Assembly (NCBI RefSeq): GCF_019459305.1
Contig: NZ_JAIBES010000046.1
Coordinates: forward strand, 1 to 64,000
DNA: 64,000 bases
Source: Sphingopyxis sp.
GTDB lineage: Bacteria > Pseudomonadota > Alphaproteobacteria > Sphingomonadales > Sphingomonadaceae
Direction: 5' to 3'
This document shows, one piece after another, positions 39,153-48,162 of the stretch. The notes beneath the pieces are model-generated. The model did not search any database. It had not been told where the DNA came from and saw only the letters and a program-made list of their open reading frames with translations. Every line of letters starts with the position of its first letter. Positions within the stretch are counted from its first letter, which is position 1. A program made the translations under genes and the position numbers.

Positions 39153-41534
39153 ATGAAATCAAGTCGAACGATGCGCTGGGCGCTGCTGGTCACGGGGTCG
39201 GTTCTTGCCGTGCCGGGCGCCGCGCTGGCGCAAGCGGTCCCAAGTGACGCTGTCGAGGCATCGGCGAACGACGAGATCGTCGTGACCGCCCGCAAGCGCG
39301 AGGAAAGCCTGCAGGATGTGCCGATTTCGGTCCAGGCTTTCAGCGGCGCCGCGCTGGAACAGGCGGGGATCAAGGATTTTTCCGAGATCGCTTACCGTGT
39401 TCCGGGCCTGAAACTCAGCGCCGAACGCGCGGTCGACACCGAATTGTTCATCCGCGGCATCGGGTCGGACATTCAGGGCGCGGGCGCCGATGGCGCGGTT
39501 GGTATCTTCGTCGACGGCTCCTATCTGTCACGCGGCACCGGATCGCTGCTCGACCTCTATGATCTCGAACGCGTTGAGGTGCTGAAGGGACCGCAGGCGC
39601 TGCGCTTCGGTAAAAGCGTCGTCGGCGGGTTAATCAACTATGTCACCAAAAAGCCGGGCGACCAGTTCGAAGGGCGCTTCGAGGCGACCTATGGCAATTA
39701 TGACAAGCTTGACGTCGCGGCCTCGGTGCGTGGGCCGGTGTCGGACACGCTGGGACTGGGACTGGTCGTCAGTTCGCGCCAGCACGACGGCTACGCTATA
39801 AACACGCGCGGGGGCGACGAAGAGGATCAAAATGTCCAGTCGGTCCGCGCCCAGCTGCGCTGGCAGCCAAGCGCGACGGTCGATATCAATCTGTCCGCCG
39901 ATTATACACGGCACCGCGACGGGGCGCGCTGGGTCGATGTCATCGTCCCCGGCGACAGCAACGAAGTCACGTACAACAGCTTCTTTGCGCCGCCGATCGC
40001 TAGCCTGCCCGGATTCGTCCTGCCCGACCGCAACGCCCCGTTCAAAAATCCAAATCCGCGCAAGGGCGCGCATAATTTCACCGGCTACCAGAACTCCGAC
40101 ATGTACGGGGTCAGCGGCTCGATCGTCTGGGAGGCGAGCGACAATCTTAGCATCGCGTCGCAGACCGCCTATCGCGATTCCTCGCTCGCTGCGCGCGAAG
40201 ACGGGTCGGGGCTGTTTTTCAACTTCCCGATCGATCCCGTCACCAAGGCGCCCGACATCACGTCGGCGATGGTCGCGGGGCTCGACACCTATCTGGCGAC
40301 CGTCCCCGACAGCTATTTCGACAGCAGCAAGGCCGAGGATGTGAAGCAGTTTTCGCAGGAACTGCGGCTGCGCTGGGATGATGGCGGCCCGCTGCGGCTG
40401 GAAGCCGGGGTCTATTATCTGCGCGAAAAGATCCGCCGTGCCGAGGATGTAAACTTCCTGTTCCCTGATTTTCAGGCGATCACCGAATTTGCCTTCGCCA
40501 TGGCTTTTGGCGGCACCCCGGCATCGCCTTTCCCGGGATCGAACCATACGGTGACGACGTCGAACAACGACAATATCGGTGTGTTTGGCGAAGTCAGCTA
40601 CAGCCTGACCGACCAGCTCACCTTCGATGCCGGGCTGCGTTATGCCTATGACCGCAAAAGCTATTCGAACAATCGCTCGGGCGACTCGTTCGAAGGCGCG
40701 CCGGTGAACTTCACCGTGACCGACAAGCGCAGCTGGGACGCCTGGCTGCCCAGCGCCACCCTCCGCTTCGAACCCAGCAATGATGTGACGCTCTATGCCC
40801 GCTATGCCAAAGGCTACAAGCCGGGCGGCTGGACCGGCGAGGATGCGAACACGCCCGCCGAAGCTTTGGTGTCGTTCGAGCCCGAAACTGCCGATAGCTT
40901 CGAATTGGGGGCGAAGCTCGCGCTGGCCGACCGCCGCGTCTTCATCAATGCCGCGGGCTATTACACGCTGTACGACAACCTTCAGACCAACCAGTTCCTG
41001 TCGCCCGGCCCGGGGCTGCCGCCCGACAATTTCGTCTTCAACGCCGCCAACGGCACGCGGGCCTATGGTCTTGAGCTCGATGTCCAGGCGCGGCTGACCG
41101 ACAGTTTCAGTGTGTCGGGCAACTATGCCTATTCGCGGTGTAACTTCACCGGCGAGCTGATTATCGACGACGACGGTACCGATCTTGATGGCAACAGCTG
41201 TCGCCGCACGCCCAGACATGCGTTCGGGATCTCGGCCAATCTCGACCAGCCGATCAGCGATACGCTCGTCCTGCTCGCGGGCAGCGATTTCCAATATACC
41301 GGCGCCAACTTCTTCGACAATCCGAACACCCCCATCCTCAAGTTCGACAGCGAGATCCTGCTCAACGCGCGGATCGGGGTGCGCGATGCCGACAGCAAGT
41401 GGGAGCTGACCGCCTGGGCCAAGAACCTGACCAACGAGCTCAATTACACCAGCAAGCTGAATCTGTTCGGCACCATCTATGGCACCTATATCCCGCCGCG
41501 GACCTATGGCGTGACGGCCCGGTTCCGCTTTTAG
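39153..41534 (+). CDS. TonB-dependent outer-membrane receptor 2
   Basis: A 793-residue TonB-dependent receptor. The signal peptide ends GAALAQA, and the TonB-box-like segment is DEIVVTARKREESLQDVP. The plug has VEVLKGPQALRFGKSVVGG. The barrel ends VTARFRF with a terminal aromatic. It is a paralog of the receptor at 32538; the final strands share WAKNLTNEL and PPRTYG. It is followed by the LVIVD protein, an unassigned lipoprotein and an FAH-family hydrolase, apparently as one operon, so it is part of a dedicated uptake system. GGGGAGA precedes ATG 39153. The ligand is unknown. Confidence 0.92.
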   Translation: MKSSRTMRWALLVTGSVLAVPGAALAQAVPSDAVEASANDEIVVTARKREESLQDVPISVQAFSGAALEQAGIKDFSEIAYRVPGLKLSAERAVDTELFIRGIGSDIQGAGADGAVGIFVDGSYLSRGTGSLLDLYDLERVEVLKGPQALRFGKSVVGGLINYVTKKPGDQFEGRFEATYGNYDKLDVAASVRGPVSDTLGLGLVVSSRQHDGYAINTRGGDEEDQNVQSVRAQLRWQPSATVDINLSADYTRHRDGARWVDVIVPGDSNEVTYNSFFAPPIASLPGFVLPDRNAPFKNPNPRKGAHNFTGYQNSDMYGVSGSIVWEASDNLSIASQTAYRDSSLAAREDGSGLFFNFPIDPVTKAPDITSAMVAGLDTYLATVPDSYFDSSKAEDVKQFSQELRLRWDDGGPLRLEAGVYYLREKIRRAEDVNFLFPDFQAITEFAFAMAFGGTPASPFPGSNHTVTTSNNDNIGVFGEVSYSLTDQLTFDAGLRYAYDRKSYSNNRSGDSFEGAPVNFTVTDKRSWDAWLPSATLRFEPSNDVTLYARYAKGYKPGGWTGEDANTPAEALVSFEPETADSFELGAKLALADRRVFINAAGYYTLYDNLQTNQFLSPGPGLPPDNFVFNAANGTRAYGLELDVQARLTDSFSVSGNYAYSRCNFTGELIIDDDGTDLDGNSCRRTPRHAFGISANLDQPISDTLVLLAGSDFQYTGANFFDNPNTPILKFDSEILLNARIGVRDADSKWELTAWAKNLTNELNYTSKLNLFGTIYGTYIPPRTYGVTARFRF

Positions 41535-41583
41535 AGCGCACCGGGGCCATGCTATTTCGGGTCGAGCCAACAGGGGAATGCCG

Positions 41584-43341
41584 ATGAAACGCGGAGTCAG
41601 GAACATCGGCGGCGGTGCGGCGGTCATCGCGGGGCTGCTCTATGCCGCCGCGCTGACGGCGGCGAGTGGCGAGGGTGGGCATCCCACCGGGCCGGTCACC
41701 ATCGTCGATCCCCAACTGAAGACATGGCATCAGGCGGCGCCCGAAAACCCGCCGCAGCCGCCGGTGCCCGATGTGGATTATGGCATGGACCCGGCGACCG
41801 GCACATTCCGCCACCCCGTCGCAACGCCGCTGACCACCAATGCACCCAATTTTACGGGTCAGCTCGATCATTGGGACCAGAATAGTTACGCCAAGAATGT
41901 CGAGGTGATCGGTTTCTACCCCGGTGTGACCTCGCCTTGGCATGCATGGGCCAGCGTCGTCGATTTCGGCGGCAAGCGGTACCTTTACACCCATGACCGC
42001 GATTATCTGCGGATCATGGACGTCACCGATCCGCGCAAGGCCAAGGTCATATGGTCACAAGGCGGCGTGTGGGGCAGCAAGGGTTCCAGCGAGGATTGGG
42101 ATGCGTCGGCGGTCACCGATTATTTCGGCGGCGTCACGATCGCGTGGAACAAGAAGCTCCGGCGCAATGTGCTCGTCGCCTCTTACGAGATCGGCCGCTT
42201 TGGCCTGATGGACGACAAGCTGCGCCAGCCCGACAAGGTCGCGGCGCAGCGCAATTACAATTCGCTCAAGGGTTTCAAGGTGTTCGAGATGAACGGCCCG
42301 ACCCCGGACAAGTGGGATCTGATTGCGACGCGGACGACAGACTATCGGCACCCCAATGCGCCGATCGGCAAGCAGCAGGGATCGGGCGCGCTCGATGCGG
42401 CGACCTGGTGGGGCGGCAAATATATGCTGTTGTCGGCGGCGCCCGACGATAGCTATTCACTGACCGAATATCCCGACTATCTCTATTCGCCCGGCTATCA
42501 GGTCTGGGACATGGGTGATCCCGCGAACCCTAAATTCGTGTCACAGATCAGCGTTCCGGGGCAGCGGCTGGGCGACAAGGACAGCGAGGCCGCGTACCGC
42601 GCCAACCCGCGCGCGGGCAACCGCACGAGCTGGATGGGCTCGCGCAACCCCATCGTGCTGACGAAGCCGATCGAGGCGGGCGGCCGGATCGGTTTTGGCG
42701 GCATGGGCGGGCTGGGTTTTTACACCTTCGACCTCACCGACCCGGCCAAACCGAAGACGCTTGGCCACCTCAGCGTCCCGCCGAGCTATGCAGGCACCGA
42801 GTTCGACAATGTCGATGTCAGCCAATATGACCGCACCGGCTTTGTCTTCTCGAACGGCTATCCGATGAACGAGAATTGTTACGAGCCGTTCAAGGACATT
42901 TTCTCGATCGACGTGCGCGATCCGGCTAACCCGAGGGTCGCGGCGAAATTCCCGCGTCCGGTGCCGCCGCCCGGCGCGGCCTTCACCGATTTCTGCCAGC
43001 GGCGCGGCAGCTTCGGGCCGAAGCGGTCAGGCGGGCTGGGGCAGCCCGAGGGTGGTCGACAGGGTCTTGCCATCTACGCCTTCTACAACGCCGGAATCCA
43101 GATTTTCGACGTGAACGACCCGGCGAAGCCGAGCATTGCGGGCTATTTCGTCCCGCGCTTCCCGACCAAGGACGAACTGCCCGAATATACGTTCGGCAAT
43201 TCGACCTTCGCCGTGTTCACCGAATATGACCGCAACATCATCTGGGCCTTTTCGGTCAACGGCGTTTACGCGCTGTCGAGTCCGCTCCTTGGCAAGCCGC
43301 AACTCGCCGCCCCGAAAAAAGTCTGGCCCGAACGTCATTAG
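41584..43341 (+). CDS. LVIVD-repeat secreted beta-propeller protein 2
   Basis: A 585-residue exported protein with an N-terminal hydrophobic signal (about 8-25, AAVIAGLLYAAALTA). Propeller blades include YLRIMDVTDPRKAKVIW and GFYTFDLTDPAKPKTLGHL. It shares DYGMDPATGTFRHPVATP, NFTGQLDHWDQNSY and FVFSNGYPMNENCYEPFKD with the protein at 37019, so the two are paralogs of nearly equal length. ATG 41584 is preferred over 41578 by spacing from GGGGA. The gene lies 50 bases after TonB receptor 2 and 24 bases before a lipoprotein gene. No catalytic residues are recognised. A ligand-binding or receptor-accessory role is inferred. Confidence 0.82.
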   Translation: MKRGVRNIGGGAAVIAGLLYAAALTAASGEGGHPTGPVTIVDPQLKTWHQAAPENPPQPPVPDVDYGMDPATGTFRHPVATPLTTNAPNFTGQLDHWDQNSYAKNVEVIGFYPGVTSPWHAWASVVDFGGKRYLYTHDRDYLRIMDVTDPRKAKVIWSQGGVWGSKGSSEDWDASAVTDYFGGVTIAWNKKLRRNVLVASYEIGRFGLMDDKLRQPDKVAAQRNYNSLKGFKVFEMNGPTPDKWDLIATRTTDYRHPNAPIGKQQGSGALDAATWWGGKYMLLSAAPDDSYSLTEYPDYLYSPGYQVWDMGDPANPKFVSQISVPGQRLGDKDSEAAYRANPRAGNRTSWMGSRNPIVLTKPIEAGGRIGFGGMGGLGFYTFDLTDPAKPKTLGHLSVPPSYAGTEFDNVDVSQYDRTGFVFSNGYPMNENCYEPFKDIFSIDVRDPANPRVAAKFPRPVPPPGAAFTDFCQRRGSFGPKRSGGLGQPEGGRQGLAIYAFYNAGIQIFDVNDPAKPSIAGYFVPRFPTKDELPEYTFGNSTFAVFTEYDRNIIWAFSVNGVYALSSPLLGKPQLAAPKKVWPERH

Positions 43342-43364
43342 ATCGATCTTGAAGGACTGAAATC

Positions 43365-44282
43365 ATGCATGAATGGAAGATTGTGTTGGCGGGAGCGCTG
43401 CTCCTCGCCGGATGCTCGGGCGCGCCCGCAGAACAGGCGGCAGAGAAGGCTGCCGAACCGGAGGGAAACAACATCCTGCACATCAGCTGGGGCGGTATCG
43501 CCGAAGCCGATCAGGGCGAAGCCAAGCGGCATTGGTCGACCTATGCGATCAATCTGGTCGATGGCGGACCGGCCTATGGCTGGCAGTCCGAAAAGAGCAT
43601 CCGCTTTCCGTACACGCTGAATTTTGAACTGGCCGGCAACGGCAAGATCGAGGCGGTCGCAATCGACAGCCGGTTCGAGCCCGTCGTCCGCGAGGATGGG
43701 TCGATGTCGCAAACCGCCGAAGGGTCGCCGGTGCGGCGCTTTGCGATGCTCGGCTCGACCACCGGTCCCGAGGGGCCGTTCGAACTGCTGGTCGACGGCG
43801 AAGCCAAAGCCGATGCGCATACCGTCGTCAAACTGCCCAAGGAAGCTCGCGCGCGCTGGCTGCGGCTGCGCATCGACAGCAACTGGGCGGGCAGCGGCGC
43901 GACGCGCCTGTCCGATGTCGCGATCATCGGCGATGTCGAACAACGCGGCGCCGCGGCGGTGGCTGACGTCAGCGGCGTCTATTCGCACGAATATGGACCG
44001 ATCATGCTGCGCCAGCGCGGTAACGAGATATTGGGGTGTTACAACAACGGCCTCGGCACGCTGCGCGGCACGATCTTTGGCCGGATCATGCGGCTCGCCT
44101 GGTTCTCGAACGAGGAGGGCAGCATCGGTGCGGCAACGCTGGTCGCGGCGAACGACAAGCTCTACGGCTTTTGGTATCGGCCCGAGGACAAGATGGGCAG
44201 TCCATGGAACGCCGACAGGAAAAGCGGCATCGATGGTACCGGTCTGGGCAAGTGCCGCGCGGTGCTCTATCCGCCGGTCTGA
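43365..44282 (+). CDS. unassigned lipoprotein, operon partner of TonB receptor 2
   Basis: A 305-residue lipoprotein. The signal ends in lipobox LLLAGC, so Cys17 would be lipidated, and Ser at +2 suggests outer-membrane sorting. After an Ala/Glu-rich linker, residues about 35-195 look like a beta-sandwich of discoidin (F5/8 C) character (KIEAVAIDSRFEPVV ... ARWLRLRIDSNW). The C-terminal part (about 205-305) has GPIMLRQRGNEILGCYNNG and KLYGFWYRPEDKMGSPW, a beta-rich unit I do not recognise. It sits between the LVIVD protein and an FAH hydrolase. A ligand-capture role at the cell surface is inferred. It is one of the least explained proteins in the window. Confidence 0.75.
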   Translation: MHEWKIVLAGALLLAGCSGAPAEQAAEKAAEPEGNNILHISWGGIAEADQGEAKRHWSTYAINLVDGGPAYGWQSEKSIRFPYTLNFELAGNGKIEAVAIDSRFEPVVREDGSMSQTAEGSPVRRFAMLGSTTGPEGPFELLVDGEAKADAHTVVKLPKEARARWLRLRIDSNWAGSGATRLSDVAIIGDVEQRGAAAVADVSGVYSHEYGPIMLRQRGNEILGCYNNGLGTLRGTIFGRIMRLAWFSNEEGSIGAATLVAANDKLYGFWYRPEDKMGSPWNADRKSGIDGTGLGKCRAVLYPPV

Positions 44283-44299
44283 ACTTTAGAGGGCGCATC

Positions 44300-44983
44300 A
44301 TGAATCCCGTTTTTCCGGTCGCAATGCCATCCGCCGAAATTGCCGGCAGCGATCAGCGGTTTCCGATCCGGCGCATATTCTGCGTCGGCAAGAATTACGC
44401 CGATCATGCGCGCGAAATGGGCGGCGACCCCGACCGCGAGCCGCCCTTCTTTTTTTCCAAGCCCTCCGATGCCGTCATTGCAGGGACCGCCGATATTGTG
44501 ATGCCGCCGCGCACAACCAACCTGCATCACGAGATCGAGCTGGTCGTGGCGCTGGGCGGCGGCGGCACCAATATCGGCGAGGATGGCGCGCTGGCGGCGG
44601 TGTACGGTTATGCGGTCGGTAACGACCTGACCCGCCGCGACCTGCAAGCCGATGCCAAGGCCGGCGGGCGACCATGGGATATGGCCAAGGGTTTCGACCA
44701 TAGTGCGATCCTGTCGCCGATCCTCCCGGTGGCCGACGTCGGCCATCCCTCGTCCGCGCGCATCTGGCTGTCGGTGAATGACGAGCTGCGCCAGGATGGC
44801 GACATCGCCGATATGATCTGGCCGGTGGCGGACATCATCGCCGAACTGTCGACCTATGTCGAACTGAAGGCGGGTGATCTGATCTATACCGGCACCCCGG
44901 CGGGCGTCGGCCGGATCGTCGCTGGCGACCGGGTTGCGGGCGGCATCGACGGCATTGGCACGATCGCCAATCGCTTCATCTGA
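44300..44983 (+). CDS. FAH-family hydrolase, fumarylpyruvate-hydrolase-like
   Basis: A 227-residue fumarylacetoacetate-hydrolase-fold enzyme of the short type. It starts near IFCVGKNYADHAREMGG. FFFSKPSDAVI and the metal-binding HHEIELVVALGGGG follow, and it ends LIYTGTPAGVGRIVAGD. This pattern is typical of fumarylpyruvate/acylpyruvate hydrolases. The family cleaves C-C bonds of 2,4-diketo acids using Mg2+ or Mn2+. It comes 17 bases after the lipoprotein gene, giving a metabolic enzyme in an uptake operon. It may hydrolyse an acylpyruvate formed from the imported compound; the exact substrate is not shown. Confidence 0.83.
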   Translation: MNPVFPVAMPSAEIAGSDQRFPIRRIFCVGKNYADHAREMGGDPDREPPFFFSKPSDAVIAGTADIVMPPRTTNLHHEIELVVALGGGGTNIGEDGALAAVYGYAVGNDLTRRDLQADAKAGGRPWDMAKGFDHSAILSPILPVADVGHPSSARIWLSVNDELRQDGDIADMIWPVADIIAELSTYVELKAGDLIYTGTPAGVGRIVAGDRVAGGIDGIGTIANRFI

Positions 44984-44990
44984 TCCAGAC

Positions 44991-45010
44991 TATATAACTT
45001 CTGGCATATA
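44991..45010. promoter_or_regulatory. AT-rich dyad TATAT-N10-ATATA before ThDP-ALDH-KynU operon
   Basis: A palindromic AT-rich element in the 111-base gap before the ThDP enzyme gene. The spacing (10) differs from the 5-7-5 dyads at 32384 and 51806, so shared control is uncertain. It could equally be a -10 region. Confidence 0.25.
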
Positions 45011-45094
45011 TCGACGCGGCCATTCGGTATTATTTGTTTATGACAGGGCGGCCTAGGCCGGTTGCAGAGACAGGCTCTGTTTGAAGGATCGCGC

Positions 45095-46723
45095 ATGAAA
45101 TCGACCAATGTGGCTCGCAATGTCGTTGCGGCGCTCCGCGATATGGGGGTGCGCCATGTCTTTGGCGTGCCGAGCGGCGGCTGGGTCGACTATATGGAGG
45201 CGATCCGCACCACCGACGGCATCGACTTCGTGCTTGCCAGCCATGAAGGCGGCGCGGGCTTCATGGCCGATATTTGCGGGCGGCTGACCGGGGTGCCCGG
45301 CGTTTGCTTCGGCACTTTTGGACCTGGCGCGACCAATCTGGCTACGGGCGTCGGCGGCGCGACGCTTGACCGGTCGCCGATGATTGCGCTGACCGACGAG
45401 ATGCCCGCGGCCTGGCGCAGTCGCACGATCCAGATGGGGATCGACCATCAGGCGCTGTTCGCGCCGCTCACCAAGGCGACGATGCGGATCGCGCCCGACA
45501 CCGCGGTCGATACGCTGGCCGAGGCGGCGCGGATCGCGCTGTCGGGCCGCCCCGGCGCAGTGCATGTCGGGCTGCCACAGGGCATGAGTGCAATCGAGGT
45601 GAGCGAGGCGCTAATCGGGCCGATTGCCGCCGATCCGGTACCTGATGCCGCCGCCGCCGATGTCGCCGCGCTGGTCGCAGCTTTCACTGCGGCGCGCAAG
45701 CCGGTGCTGGCGATCGGGCTGGGCGCTGTTCATGCGCAGGTGCAAGACCGCATCGTGGCGCTGGCCGAACGGTTCGGCCTGCCGGTGCTTCTAACACCGA
45801 TGGCCAAGGGCATGGTGGCCGAAACCCATTCCAACTATGCCGGGGTGCTGTTCCACGCGTTGTCCGACATGGTCGGCGTGACCCATGCCGAGGCCGATCT
45901 GGTCGTCGCGGTCGGCTATGACCCGATCGAGTTCAACTTTGAAAACTGGATGCGCGACGGGCTGGCGCTCGCCAGCATCGACATCGCAGCCGCCGACATC
46001 GATACCGCAGTGCATCCCTTGGTCGCCGACACAGTCGGGGCGATCGCGCCGACACTCGATGCCTTGCTCGCGCTGCCTGTCGACGTCAAGGACTGGGATC
46101 TGGCCGCGCTCGCCGCGCGCAAGTCCGCCATGTTAGCAAAGCTTGCCGGGCGCGAGGGGGCCTTTGGGCCGTGCGGCGCGCTCGATGTGCTACGCGACGT
46201 GCTGCCCGACGACGGCATCATGACCTGCGACGTTGGGGCGCATACGCATCTGATCGGCCAGCATTGGCGCACCCCGGCGCCGGGAACCCAGATCATGTCG
46301 AACGGCTGGTCGGCGATGGGATTTGGTTTGCCGTCGGCAATCGCCGCAAAGCTCTGCCGCCCCGACACACCGGTCTGCTGCGTTCTGGGCGATGGCGGGT
46401 TCCTGATGACCGCGGGTGAACTGGCGACCGCGGTGCGCGAAAAGCTGCCGCTCGTCATCGTCATCTTTACCGACAACGACCTCGCGCTCATCCGCATCAA
46501 GCAGGAAAAGAAATCGAACCCGATTTATGGCACGCCGGTGCGCGCCGAGGGGACGATTGGCGGGCCGTCGCTTTTCGGCGTTCCGGTAACCGTTGCGCGC
46601 GATCCGGCCGAATTTCGCGCGGCGCTCGAGGCGGGATTTGCCGCCGACGGCCCGGTGATCGTCGAGGCGCTGCTCGATAGCCGCGAATATGACGGTCTGG
46701 TCCTGCGCAAGGACAAGCCATGA
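45095..46723 (+). CDS. ThDP-dependent decarboxylase-like enzyme
   Basis: A 542-residue thiamine-diphosphate enzyme of the acetolactate synthase / 2-oxoacid decarboxylase family. The PYR domain has HVFGVPSGGWVDYM and the activating Glu in SHEGGAGFMAD (about residue 51). The PP domain has GDGGFLMTAGELATA followed by FTDNDLALIRIKQEKKS, the Mg-ThDP site (GDG...N). The likely reaction is decarboxylation of a 2-oxoacid to an aldehyde, supported by the aldehyde dehydrogenase gene that overlaps its stop (ATGA). The ATG 45095 start has GAAGGA upstream. Candidates are pyruvate from released alanine, or oxaloacetate from an AspDH step. I recall a P. aeruginosa cluster with AspDH, ThDP decarboxylase and ALDH genes together (PA3504-PA3506), a useful comparison. 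Confidence 0.82.
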   Translation: MKSTNVARNVVAALRDMGVRHVFGVPSGGWVDYMEAIRTTDGIDFVLASHEGGAGFMADICGRLTGVPGVCFGTFGPGATNLATGVGGATLDRSPMIALTDEMPAAWRSRTIQMGIDHQALFAPLTKATMRIAPDTAVDTLAEAARIALSGRPGAVHVGLPQGMSAIEVSEALIGPIAADPVPDAAAADVAALVAAFTAARKPVLAIGLGAVHAQVQDRIVALAERFGLPVLLTPMAKGMVAETHSNYAGVLFHALSDMVGVTHAEADLVVAVGYDPIEFNFENWMRDGLALASIDIAAADIDTAVHPLVADTVGAIAPTLDALLALPVDVKDWDLAALAARKSAMLAKLAGREGAFGPCGALDVLRDVLPDDGIMTCDVGAHTHLIGQHWRTPAPGTQIMSNGWSAMGFGLPSAIAAKLCRPDTPVCCVLGDGGFLMTAGELATAVREKLPLVIVIFTDNDLALIRIKQEKKSNPIYGTPVRAEGTIGGPSLFGVPVTVARDPAEFRAALEAGFAADGPVIVEALLDSREYDGLVLRKDKP

Positions 46724-48162
46724 TGCATGTCGCGTTCGACGGCGGCCGATCGCTGTTGATCGGCGGCCGCTGGGAAGCGGCGAGCAGCATGATGGCGGTG
46801 GTGAGCCCCTGGTCGGGCGAAGCGCTGGGCGAGGTCGCCTGCGCCGATGCGGGCCATGTCGAGCGCGCGGTGGCGAGCGCGGTCACGGGTGCGGAAGCGA
46901 TGCGGGCGCTGTCGACCGGAGCGCGCGCGCGCATCTTGCACGATGCGGCGCAGGCGTTGGAGCGCGATGTCGAACGCTTCGCCGCCGCGATCACCGCCGA
47001 GACCGGCAAACCGATCGGAAGCGCCGCGCGCGAGGTTGCGCGCGCGGTCAACACGCTGCGCCTGTCAGCCGAGGAAGCAACGCGGCTCGCGGGCGAAACG
47101 ATTGCCTTCGACAGTGTGCCGGGCGGCGAGGCGCGGTCGGGCTATTACACTCATGAGCCCTTGGGCGTGATCGCCGCGATTACGCCGTTCAACGACCCGC
47201 TCAACCTGATTTGCCACAAGCTTGGCCCGGCGCTGGGCGCCGGCAATGCCGTGGTGCTGAAACCGGCCGAGCAGGCGCCACTAGTGGCGATCATGCTTGC
47301 GCGGCTGTTGCTCGCGGCGGGGCTCCCCGACGGCGCACTGCAGCTGCTGACCGGGCGCGGGCGCGATTTCGGCGATGCGCTGACCGGGCATCCCGATGTC
47401 GCGATGGTCAGCTTTACCGGCGGCGCCAGCGTCGGTCAGGCGATTGCGCGCGCGGCGGGGATCAAGCGGCTGGCGATGGAGCTTGGCGGCAATGGTCCGG
47501 TTATCGTGATGGATGATGCCGATATTGCCAAGGCGGCCGATGCCTGCGCGGCGGGTGCATTTGGGGCAGCGGGGCAGAATTGCATCGGCGTACAACGCAT
47601 CTATGTCCACGAAGCCGTGCATGACGCCTTTTGCGATGCTCTGGTGGCGCGCGTTAAAGACTTGCGGGTCGGTGATCCGACCGATCCCACCACTGATATC
47701 GGGCCGATGATCTCGGCCGCGCAGGCCGAACGGATTGTGGCCTGGACGGCGGAGGCGGTGGCGCAGGGCGCGACCTTGCTGGCGGGCGGTGAGCGGGCGG
47801 GAACGCTGGTACGCCCGACCTTGCTGGCGAATGTCGCCGATGATGCGCGCGTCGCCTGTCACGAAGCCTTTGGGCCGGTCGCCAGCCTGTTTCGTTTCAC
47901 CGAACTCGACGCGGCCATCGACGCCGCCAATCGCGCCAATTATGCCATCCACGCAGCGATCTTCACCGAATCGATCCGTCACGCGCACCATGCGGCGCGG
48001 CGCTTGCGGGTCGCCGGGGTGATGATCAATGATTCGACCGACTACAGGCTCGACGCCATGCCGTTCGGTGGCGCCGGGCGGGGCAATATGGGGCGTGAAG
48101 GCGTGCGCTTTGCGATGCGCGAAATGTCCCAGACAAAGGTGATATGTTTCCATGACGCTTGA
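46720..48162 (+). CDS. NAD(P)-dependent aldehyde dehydrogenase
   Basis: A 480-residue ALDH. The cofactor region reads GVIAAITPFNDPLNLICHKL, general base Glu lies in MELGGNGPVIV (about residue 254), and the catalytic Cys in GAAGQNCIGVQR (about 288). TPFNDPLNL resembles the lactaldehyde / sulfo- or phosphonoacetaldehyde branch rather than the aminomuconate branch at 60310. It oxidises an aldehyde to an acid, probably the product of the ThDP enzyme whose stop it overlaps. Its own end overlaps the kynureninase start by 11 bases, tying aldehyde disposal to kynurenine cleavage. Confidence 0.87.
   Translation: MMHVAFDGGRSLLIGGRWEAASSMMAVVSPWSGEALGEVACADAGHVERAVASAVTGAEAMRALSTGARARILHDAAQALERDVERFAAAITAETGKPIGSAAREVARAVNTLRLSAEEATRLAGETIAFDSVPGGEARSGYYTHEPLGVIAAITPFNDPLNLICHKLGPALGAGNAVVLKPAEQAPLVAIMLARLLLAAGLPDGALQLLTGRGRDFGDALTGHPDVAMVSFTGGASVGQAIARAAGIKRLAMELGGNGPVIVMDDADIAKAADACAAGAFGAAGQNCIGVQRIYVHEAVHDAFCDALVARVKDLRVGDPTDPTTDIGPMISAAQAERIVAWTAEAVAQGATLLAGGERAGTLVRPTLLANVADDARVACHEAFGPVASLFRFTELDAAIDAANRANYAIHAAIFTESIRHAHHAARRLRVAGVMINDSTDYRLDAMPFGGAGRGNMGREGVRFAMREMSQTKVICFHDA

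Noticed and set aside
39630-41627. 665-codon leftward frame opposite TonB receptor 2
   Set aside because: Antisense of a complete receptor; residue composition typical of a shadow frame.
44991-45010. TATAT-N10-ATATA as a member of the LysR-type 5-7-5 sites
   Set aside because: The spacer is 10, not 7, and such AT pairs are common in promoter gaps; kept only as a weak element.
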